NCBI GenBank assembly: GCA_026119935.1
Contig: JALRMH010000129.1
Location: 1 to 14,507 of the forward strand
DNA length: 14,507 nt
Source: Endothia cerciana
Lineage: Eukaryota > Ascomycota > Sordariomycetes > Diaporthales > Cryphonectriaceae
Direction of reading: 5' to 3'
The translations under genes and the position numbers were made by a program. The notes beneath the pieces were generated by a model that did no database searches, had not been told where the DNA came from, and saw nothing but the letters and a program-made list of their open reading frames with translations. Positions 1-7,322 of the stretch are shown one piece after another (positions within the stretch are counted from its first letter, which is position 1; each line of letters begins with the position of its first letter).

Positions 1-496
1 ATTTTATATATTTAACTTATTAATAATTTAAATAATTTTAATTATTTAAAGTTTACTTTAATAAAGGTTAAAGTTTAAATAAAAAAGATAAAAGTATAAT
101 CGATATTATAAAGACCAGGGATTCCAGGTCTGACCCTAGGCTGGATTCAACATCCTTGTTATTTTTCTTTCGCTCATATATATATATAATTAATTACCCG
201 TCCTCTCTCGACGTCAAGAGAAAGAGAGGAGGACACTATGGAAAACAATCGAAAAATTGCCCGATAAGAAGAACTCCAAAAATCCTAATTCGCAACCCTT
301 TCTTTTTGACACCTTGCCAACCTACTAAGAGTGCTAGACTATTTGTAATGCTCTGATCAGGGCAGTTGTGTAGTCGTAGTGCTCTCTTCTGTTGTTCTCT
401 TAATATTCTATTAGGAGAACTCTATCCTCGCTCGCCTCTCTGTTTGGTCTTGCAGGACTATAAAGGGCTATGTGCGGTGTTGGAACCGGACCTGCT

Positions 497-545
497 TATA
501 TCGATAGCTTAAATAAGATTATAGAGATCGATATAGAAATTGTAT
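497..545. repeat. 9-bp inverted repeat
   Basis: TATATCGAT at 497-505 pairs perfectly with ATCGATATA at 537-545 around a 31-base loop. It lies in AT-rich DNA upstream of the gag-like relic. It could be part of an element terminus or chance in low-complexity DNA; no flanking target duplication was seen. Confidence 0.45.
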
Positions 546-606
546 TCGAATTCTTTTTGGGAAAAAATTTTTTATAAGAAAAGAAATTCAGTATATTGTT
601 ATAGTA

Positions 607-840
607 GCAGGCAGGCGGTTCAAGCAGCTAAGTGTTAAGTAGGCAGATAGGTTCTATTAGCTACAGGCGCTCTCTATCTTCAAGTAGATGCAGGCTCTGT
701 TAACAAGGTGTAGCTCGAAGAGCTACAATATAAAACAGATCAAGGCTGGACAGGACCTCTAAAGATTTTATCAGGAACTGGGATTATATAACTAGGACCC
801 TAACCTTCATAGGCGAGGTCTCTATAACACTAAACTGTGA
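607..840 (+). pseudogene. Decayed coding relic, possibly LTR-retrotransposon gag
   Basis: Reading from 607, this frame gives a long hydrophilic, Gln- and Leu-rich protein-like stretch, including AGQDL and RFYQELGLYN segments of helical character. Stops occur at 640, 658, 685 and 793 (TAG), 760 (TAA) and 838 (TGA). Each can be derived by one C-to-T change from CAG, CAA or CGA, and several stops sit where Gln would suit the surrounding sequence. The amphipathic Gln/Leu-rich text is reminiscent of the gag region of Ty1/Ty3 elements. No protease, reverse transcriptase or integrase motif is visible nearby, so the gag assignment is inference. It could instead be another repeat-encoded helical protein. 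Confidence 0.35.
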
Positions 841-1021
841 CACTAGTATTGAAGAAACAATAATAGGATAAGCTTATAAGTGCTGTAAAGACAGTGCTTC
901 AGGCGCTATAGTAGCTGAACAATAGTGCACTGTGGTCTTGTTCAGAGAGCTGAATTGTGTTGAAATGGGCTAGTAGTAAGGAGGCTCCGACAACCTTCAT
1001 CATAGACCCTTCGACCTTAGT

Positions 1022-1070
1022 TCACCCCCTAGCACGCTGGGGTGAGCTCCGGAGCACTTTTGCAAGTGCT
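1022..1070. repeat. Cluster of three small palindromes/hairpins
   Basis: Three dyads lie within 49 bases. TCACCCC (1022-1028) pairs with GGGGTGA (1039-1045) around a 10-base loop. GCTCCGGAGC (1046-1055) is a perfect 10-bp palindrome. AGCACTT (1053-1059) pairs with AAGTGCT (1064-1070) around a 4-base loop. The GC-rich dyads stand out in AT-rich surroundings. They may be the end of a mobile element or a transcript terminator-like structure; neither is proven. Confidence 0.5.
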
Positions 1071-1383
1071 TTTAATTTAGCCTGTCCAACCTTTCCTCTT
1101 CTAGTACTCATAACTAATTAGCTATTAACTTGATTAAACTAAAACTAAACCTATGAAAAGTCTCGAAGCTAATAAGCTTATATACAATTTTTTGTACATC
1201 TCAGGCTAAAAATAAGCTCAATGCAAGATGTTGAAGTAAAGGTAAGATTTTGTAAATAAAAAATCGACTCACACTCACCAGATTCATCTGCTGCCACACA
1301 CACACTAGACTGAATAGATCTAGGGTAACAATACTTTTCTGCAGCAGAGACAGTCTAGAATAATTACGTCCAGAGTACAAGCC

Positions 1384-1426
1384 TTATCAATCAATTAATT
1401 AATTAAATAGCTATTTAGTTAGTTAA
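1384..1426. repeat. TTAA-rich imperfect palindrome
   Basis: Tandem AATT/TTAA tetranucleotides are followed by a near-complementary TTAGTTAG tract, centred on TAGCTA. Low-complexity DNA within the AT-rich zone. Confidence 0.45.
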
Positions 1427-1444
1427 TTATCTTGCATCTTTTAA

Positions 1445-1462
1445 CATATATATATATATATA
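1445..1462. repeat. (AT)n microsatellite
   Basis: An uninterrupted alternating TA run of about nine units. A shorter run of the same type occurs near 176-190. Simple-sequence repeat with no sign of function. Confidence 0.7.
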
Positions 1463-1613
1463 AATAAAAGTCTGGTTATTATATTTTATATATTAAAGTA
1501 GAAAACTTAATAACAAACTTCATATATTGTAACAGCATGTCTTCTTTTAAGAAGAGGACAAGTAAGTCAACTAACTATAAGCTATTTATAAATACAGACA
1601 GTGGATTTATCAT

Positions 1614-1699
1614 GCAGTGCCCTGTGAAAACACTGCAAATTCACCCACATTCACCCTGAATTCACCACACCTTTGCCGGTGAATTCACTGTACATTCAC
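1614..1699. repeat. ATTCAC repeat cluster with 10-bp inverted repeat
   Basis: Five copies of ATTCAC begin at 1639, 1649, 1660, 1683 and 1694, spaced 10, 11, 23 and 11 bases, close to whole turns of the helix. TGAATTCACC (1657-1666) and GGTGAATTCA (1678-1687) form a perfect 10-bp inverted repeat with an 11-base loop. GCAGTG (1614-1619) pairs with CACTGC (1631-1636) just before the cluster. It sits at the transition from AT-rich to coding DNA. It may be a mobile-element end or a protein-binding array; the sequence alone does not decide. Confidence 0.6.
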
Positions 1700-1935
1700 A
1701 GTAGATGTACATCAAAACTAATATACATACAAAATGCATTACATTTCTCGTATCTGATGAAATAGATTTGATGGCGTCAGCAAGGATCTGTCATCCCTTG
1801 CCAACTTGGGTCAAGACACACGGTGTGCAACATCTACTCATCTGTTCGACTCTACTGAACTCATCACCTGGTGAATTGGTGATCTAGCTCCCTCACTCAC
1901 AACCACTCGTACTAGCTAGCGAACTAGAGACTAAC

Positions 1936-2309
1936 ATGGCTGGCATCGCCCTCCTGAGCGTAGCTCCCCTGCTATCGGCAACAGCCTTGCTCACGTTCAC
2001 TGTCTCAGAAGACACTTTCATCCGACCTCTGTGCCACATCTCCCCCTCAGCATCTGAGCTCGAGCTGCGCAAACAGGCTGACCGGACCTTCCCACAACTC
2101 ATGGCCTTCACACGCAACGGCCTCGCCATCATCGGCATCACCTACCTGCTCAGCATCGCGACGACAAGGGCATTGAGGAGGATCCAAGGAAGGATAATAC
2201 GGCGAACATGGCGAGTTGGTTACGGATCAATGCCATCCGGGGACTTGTCGCGGACCTGCCATCTTGGGTTTGCTACTTTGTGACTTTCATGTTCGCGAAT
2301 GCTGCTTGA
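1936..2309 (+). pseudogene. Small multi-pass membrane protein gene broken by a frameshift
   Basis: The frame opens at ATG 1936 with a hydrophobic N-terminal segment (ALLSVAPLLSATALLTF), a polar loop, and a second hydrophobic segment (GLAIIGITYLLSIATT). The reading frame is lost at about 2166-2169. The other frame then continues without a break from AAG 2166 through a charged linker and a Trp-rich, hydrophobic C-terminus (ADLPSWVCYFVTFMFANAA) to TGA 2307-2309. No GT...AG intron can explain the switch, so loss of one base is the simplest account. The restored length would be about 124 residues. The layout recalls small fungal membrane proteins of the DUF1772/anthrone-oxygenase-like type found in metabolite clusters, but that family call is tentative. 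A sequencing error would also explain the frameshift. Confidence 0.55.
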
Positions 2310-2549
2310 AATTCGCAAAAATTTGCGGCAGGGCAAGGGATCTCTATTGAGGCGTGAAGACTTGAACGAGATGGTGGTGGATTGATTGTGTAGGCTGCAA
2401 ATCGATACTAAGGTTCTAATATGTCTGAATACATGAGTATCGGGTATTTTGCCTTTAGCAACGGACCGGAACCGTGACCCATCCAAACTGCACCGAAAGA
2501 AGGATTCCGGAGTCGGCAAACTCTAGCTTCATACACCTGCCATGTGCGG

Positions 2550-3490
2550 TTACGTGTCATCCAAACCTGGTGCTGTCTTGGGCTGCTTCGACTTCGCGGT
2601 ACTAGGGGCCATTCCCGACTTGGGCTCTTGCAGGTCCGCCTTCTCCCCATGAGCCTCCAGTCCGAAGCCGGTGTCAAGCTGCTCCCGTAGCGGTATGTCC
2701 TTGATAATGAAGCCAATCAGGAACCATAACAGTGTGACGCTAATACCAGCCCGGAAGCACCGTTTCAGGCGCTCCACGCATATGCCCTCGATCTGGTCCT
2801 GCTGCTCGGGCATCCAGCCCTGCGCGGATGTGCCCCCGCCGATGGAGGCCAGCGAGTACGCGCCGCCGTGGAGCCTGCACCGCTGGCCATGTCGTCATCA
2901 CCATCACCCCGAGGCCTGCGGTTCCGATGCACTCGGTGCCGGCCCAGTAGGCTATCAAGATATCCTTGCTAAGCTGTGTCAAGAGGCCGAAGCAGATGGT
3001 GGAGAGCTATGCCGATGAAGAAGGAGGGCCGGTAGTAACCCACCTTAGTTGTAGCCATCCCGACCAGAAATGCGAAGGGAATGGTGACGAAACGGAATTG
3101 GGCCTAGACTCACACCGGACTTCATGCTCCGGCGACCGAAGATATTCGATGCCTGTCCGAAGAGAGGCTGAAAGGCAGTCAAGGTGAGGAAGTAGGCATT
3201 TGCAATCCACATCTAGCCGTCACCTTTCCTGAATATCGCTGTGGAGATAGCAGAGGTATCCGGGGGAGACAGCATTGATACCAGCTGCATAGAGACAGAT
3301 GCCCTACCTAACCATACAAGGCGTGTTAGTCTCGGATGCGTACGAGGGTGAAGGTGTGAAGCATACCCAAAACTGCCATCTCTCCTGCAGGGTTTTCAGC
3401 GTTCGCTTCGAGTTCAGGGCTTGAGGCGATACAAGGACCATCCATCGGCCTCCCAAGGCTGTTTGCAGGATCTAGGGCCGACGTTGACAT
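2550..3490 (-). pseudogene. Decayed DHA2-type MFS efflux transporter
   Basis: Read on the minus strand from a likely ATG at 3490, a hydrophilic tail (MSTSALDPANS...) leads to DTSAISTAI and then to WIANAYFLT...FQPLFGQASNIFGRR (about 3213-3140), the classic TM1-TM2 and motif A region of fungal drug:H+ antiporters. Next come the pieces FRFVTIPFAFLVG, KVGYYRPSFFIGIAL, ICFGLLTQLSKD and YWAGTECIGTAGLGVMVMTTWPAVQAPL, then GGAYSLAS and a C-terminus with FIIKDIPLREQLDTGFGLE ending at 2550. The blocks are in native order but lie in different frames and contain stops. Material is missing between FGRR and the FRFVTIPF block (roughly TM3-TM8) and between VQAPL and GGAYSLAS. A working member would have about 500-580 residues and 14 membrane segments. 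The family would export small toxic molecules at the plasma membrane; this copy cannot. Confidence 0.85.
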
Positions 3491-4745
3491 GACTAAAAAT
3501 GGTGAGTCTAGGAGGATAGTTGAATCTGTCCCTTGTGAAAACAGGCATAAGGTCGCAGAGACCTGGCCGGATGCTGATACGGGGACCAAACTCCAGAATT
3601 CCAAGTTTGGCCTCACTTTGGGGAAAAGAAAAACTGCTTCAAGGGGAAACGAGCAAGAACGCATCTGAGCTTCCGGGTGGCTGTGTGCCTAATCTAGGTG
3701 GGAAGAGGGGCAATTACACAGACACAATTGCAAAGGATGGGATCCGACATCTGGATCCTGTTTGGAACAAAAGTGCATGTTGGTGCACAAGTGATTGGCA
3801 CTGCTCGTCCTCGCTCAAGGACGTGATGTGGAGGTCCCTATTGGGGGACCCTGGTTCTGGCCGGGTCTTGATGAGTGCGATTGGTTATTACGCAACAGAA
3901 GTAGATGACCTTCAGCCCCTGTTAGATCTAATATGAGAGCCGGCTTGATACATGCTGTCTTAGGTCACATTCCTACCGCAGTTGGTGCTCAAGAGCCTAG
4001 ATTGATGGACTGTTTGTAGATCAAAGGGCCTCGCGGTCATACTCAAATTATCAAAGGGCAATACCAACTTGTGGAATACAGAATCATATAACAGGTTAGG
4101 TATGTCTCAGAACAAAGCTTGGTTGCTTTCATGTCATTTACCATGACACCATAGTGTATGCCCGACGCAATTTGGCTCCGGAGCTCAACAGAGATAATAG
4201 CCATGATGACAGCCTGGGCTATAATAGCGACGAGCACATCCTTATCAGATCATTTCACCCCAAGGCCCCACCACTGATCATGGCTGATGGGTCAAACGGC
4301 TTCTAACCTGTCTCCTTCAATGGCCAACGTATAGATGCTAGCACGAAGATATAAGCTACCGCACAATTATCGGGCCATTGGCTCCATCAAGATTTCATTT
4401 GCCAGGGATTGTTGGCCTTTACTGATGAAGGGTAGTATAGTAGTATAGTATCTACCTGCACATATCCGTTCTCCTAATACGTTTCTAGGTCTGTAGATAT
4501 TGGAGAAATTAAGTTGATGGATTCTGCTCACCAATAGCCCCAGACGCAATAGTGGCTGAAGCAAGGCCGATGGTAGTGCCATGCTTCTTATGTTCCCTGT
4601 GCTTCGATCAGCTCCGTAGCTAGCTTGTTCCGACTAACATTCGGGTTGTGTGTAATAGTACTTACTGCGCAGATATTGGGATCGTATCCCTTCCGATGAT
4701 ATACTGACCCGCTATCAACGATGATAGTTAGCGCCTACTCTTTCA
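3491..4745. other. Intergenic region with at most faint membrane-protein relics
   Basis: 3491-3960 is the former upstream region of the MFS pseudogene and holds no convincing coding frame. On the minus strand, short open stretches at 4582-4520 (a second frame reads GTTIGLASATIASGAIG) and 4237-4110 (AIISVELRSQIASG) look like pieces of a membrane protein, but I could not assign a family. They may be downstream parts of the same broken gene as the open frame at 4746-5210. A TAGTATAG tandem repeat lies at 4433-4448. Confidence 0.35.
4433..4448. repeat. Short tandem repeat, TAGTATAG x2
   Basis: Two adjacent perfect copies of the 8-mer, followed by a partial third. They interrupt the faint membrane-protein relic on the minus strand. 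Confidence 0.6.
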
Positions 4746-5210
4746 AATTATGCTGTACACGTCTAGAGAGTCACCAGATTTGCCTCGAGAATAGGAAATA
4801 AAGACAAATGCTCTTGAGACGGCTCCTCCAACCCTGAAAGGGAGACTTCTAGTGCGAGGCACGATTCCCCAGCAGCAGGACTGAAATCGTGAATTGGCCA
4901 TACTCATGCCCGTAAGATTTGCCGGCGCTGATATTTCCTGCGCCTGCTCTGCAGCAGTACCCTTATCATCCTGTATATGACCTTGGGCAGGCGGACTCTT
5001 GATGCCAGCATCGGATGCTGACTGCCGGGTCTCTGTAGCTGTCGCGTCTTGACTGTGGAGCTTGTCCCCATCATCCTTCCTGTCCTGCAGTGAACTAGAA
5101 CTCGATATTAGGCGACTATTTGGTAGTGATTGTTTCTTTCTGGACCAGAGCCTTACAGCATTTCCTTGAATTTGTCTAGATTGAAGTGGCCCTCGTGTCT
5201 GTGTCTGACC
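4746..5210 (-). pseudogene. Open frame resembling a transporter N-terminal tail, start lost
   Basis: This minus-strand frame has 155 codons free of stops, bounded by TGA at 5213-5211 and 4745-4743. It has no upstream ATG. The codon at 5108 is ATA, followed by a Ser run and then a strongly polar, Asp/Glu/Lys/Gln-rich stretch (SLQDRKDDGDKLHSQDA, then ending EQAQEISAPANLTGMS). A polar tail ending in a (Y/N)LTG-type motif is how many fungal MFS transporters begin, just before TM1. After that motif the frame loses hydrophobic character, as if shifted. I infer an N-terminal exon whose ATG became ATA and whose body has decayed. The open length could also be chance, and the family is uncertain. Confidence 0.35.
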
Positions 5211-5218
5211 TCAGAGCT

Positions 5219-6052
5219 CAACTTAGTCAAACTTTAGCGTTTTGGATCGAAGTGGAATTATTCTATGACCAAAGTTCTACAACAAAAAGTACCTCGTGCT
5301 TCCAGACTCTTTCCCATGCCATAATTATAAGGGAATCGGGGCGTCAAGTTGAGCGATGATGACATCGGTGTCTCGTAGCTGTTTCGAAACAGGGGCAACG
5401 ACTACGGCGGGAACGACACAAGCCGAACTATACTAACCCGGCTGATCGAGCCCATGTTACTTACGGCTGATGGGGTATTACTGCGTCTCTAAGGGTGAAG
5501 AGCCAAGCCTGACTTGGGGCACGACATCGCGCAAAGAACCTGTCTTCGCTCATTGATCCTCCCCAGTCTCTCCGGGCGCTGCCTAAATCGCGTTTTCCTG
5601 GATCATGCGAAGCCAATTCTCCCCTGCCTAGCCGAACGACGTAGGAGGGCATATACATACTTTTCAAGGTCGCAGATTTGAGCTGGCTGTCCGGATTACA
5701 GCATGGGACAAATAGACGAGAGATAAGAACCGGGCTGAAAGGACGAAGGCAAGTCAAACATACCATCAATTTGGTGATTTGCCCATCGCGGCCACTCCAT
5801 AGGAAAAGAATTGTCTCTGCCTTGAAAGAAGATATTATGTGGTTCCCCATGGCATCATGATTGTGGCCGATGACGGTGAGCCTATACGTGCATCGTAAAT
5901 GCATCGGTGAATCCTTTCGATGACACACAGAGTAGCATATGTTGACAGAGTCTCGAGTCTTGACTCGGCACCCGGCCAAAGCCCCTCCAGGAGCCATTTC
6001 AATGGTACCACAGTTGGTAGGACAACAGTCCGACCTATCATTATCGTGTCGA
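5219..6052. other. Region downstream of the EBP pseudogene, no supported gene
   Basis: A 199-codon minus-strand frame (6060-5461) is open, but its composition (scattered Cys, Arg, Trp; no hydrophobic or family-like blocks) is unlike a protein, and it overlaps only the last few bases of the EBP relic. The minus-strand frame that continues from the EBP exon 4 to 5835 is read-through past the frameshift and not a true tail. I see no RNA gene or repeat here. Confidence 0.5.
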
Positions 6053-6976
6053 TTACGCAATCTTGGTGACCCTTCTCGAGTCCGTAGCCTTTAGGGCCCT
6101 GAACGCCGTAATGGTCTCTGGTGCTTTGAAGCAGCAGAATGGATGGTATGACGATCCAGAAGGAGTTGAGCAGGACATAATGCCGCCAGAAGTATACTCG
6201 ATCCGGCCGCGAGTAGTCCGTGTCTCGTACAATGTCCTTGAAGGTGCGCGTGGCGTAATACAGAACGTCCCCGTACAGCTTTCCCAGGCTGACAATAGCC
6301 TGCACTGGATAACGGGTGGTATGGTCGGCAGCAATGTAGTACGCGCAGAGCAGAGAGAGCGGGCCTCAGAAAACAGCTGTGATGGTCTCCATGCACACAA
6401 TCTGGCATGCGTTTGAGCCACACCCTGCAGGTTCTTCTGCAAAGTGACAGGACACAGCGGAAGGCGGAATGTCATACTGACGAAGGTATCGGAGGTCAGG
6501 TAGCGGGAGTCTGACAAGGAGTACTCTTTCCACATCTGGCCCATCAGCCCGCCATCACTGCCCATAGGTGGATGGTTGAATGCGAAGTAGCCCTGGGGAT
6601 TTGTGAGTATAGGAGCGGCAGCGGCAACCCGGACAGGGCAACAAAGGTCTCACCTCGACGATGACGTGGATATACCCACAGAGGACGAACCACATGGCCG
6701 TAGCGAGCTCGCCGCTCGGCAGCCCAGGCCGCCTCTGGTTGATGGCGAAGAATGCTGGCAGCAGCAGGGCGGCACAGAGCCCAGAAACGCACGCCAGGAT
6801 GACGGGTGTCGTAAGGGTGTTCGCGACATAGCCTGCGACTTGTGAGCCCCGAGGAATGAAGCCCAGCTGCGGACTGACCAACCTTCGATCACGACGCCCG
6901 GGGGGTAATAGGGATGGTCTGGGTGGAGTGGGAGGCCGGTCTGCCCTGGCGAGAGGGACGACTCCTGTTTGGCCAT
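6053..6976 (-). pseudogene. EBP/EXPERA-domain sterol-isomerase-like gene, recently inactivated
   Basis: Emopamil-binding proteins are ER membrane enzymes that shift the sterol C8 double bond to C7. Predicted minus-strand exons are 6976-6883, 6832-6654, 6592-6482 and 6401-6053. Introns of 50, 61 and 80 nt have GT and AG ends and restore the family reading (HPYYPPGVVIEG joins YVANTL; HVIVE joins GYFAFN; SDTF joins IVCMETIT). The catalytic-type residues are all present: His and Glu in GYIHVIVEG, Glu and Thr in CMETIT, Asn and Trp in LLNSFWIV. Two lesions break it: TGA at 6368-6366 where the family has Trp (AVF-stop-GPLS), and a +1 shift near 6118-6132 that separates IPSILLLQ from the natural tail (ETITAFRALKATDSRRV) ending at TAA 6055-6053. 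Intact length would be about 240 residues. The third 5' splice site, GTCAGT, is weak. Confidence 0.85.
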
Positions 6977-7322
6977 CGTTAAGGTCACTGCTCAGTGGTT
7001 TCCTACCTCAGACCGATATGCGCTCTCGAGCGGCGGAAAGAACGTATTTAACTGCCTGACAGCCAGAGCGAAGGAAGTCAGTCGGACGCGGAGGCCCCCT
7101 TTCGACAACGCCCCGCGCGCGCGTGTGGGATATATCCGACCTTGTGGTTCTTCGAGCGGCGCGGTCGAAATTGAGACAAGGCATGGGGGTTAGGGTTCTC
7201 AGTACCAACGCCATTCCCAACTCTAGTCCAGACTTACATGGTAGTAGACCTCGGAAGTCCTACTTGCTCAACCCGGCGCGCTGTCCCGGGGGATTCCGTC
7301 AACGGGTTGTCGATGCGAGGCG
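6977..7322. promoter_or_regulatory. Shared divergent upstream region of EBP pseudogene and thioesterase
   Basis: The 346 bases between the two divergent start codons should hold both promoters. A telobox-like GGTTAGGGTT lies at 7188-7197, about 125 bases upstream of the thioesterase ATG, and a (GC)n-rich patch lies near 7115-7124. No clear TATA box is seen. The telobox is a known binding motif for Myb-type factors in fungi; its role here is inference. Confidence 0.45.

Larger units (their letters stand above)
1..1600. other. AT-rich, repeat-derived tract with no intact gene
   Basis: Long runs of A and T, frequent TA dinucleotides and frequent stop codons in all frames set this stretch apart from the GC-rich genes downstream. 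No open frame looks like a protein; the short ATG frame at 156-356 has no recognisable features. A decayed coding relic lies at 607-840, and several hairpins and microsatellites are listed separately. The composition fits a repeat altered by RIP, the fungal process that changes C to T, mostly at CpA. RIP is inferred from composition and stop-codon pattern; dinucleotide indices were not computed. Confidence 0.7.

Noticed and set aside
5461..6060. 199-codon minus-strand open frame as a gene
   Set aside because: No family-like blocks, odd Cys/Arg/Trp scatter, and it lies downstream of a decayed gene; probably open by chance.
6833..6882. A third disabling frameshift at the start of the EBP gene
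   Set aside because: The apparent frame change is explained by a 50-nt GT-AG intron that joins VVIEG to YVANTL, so it is not a lesion.
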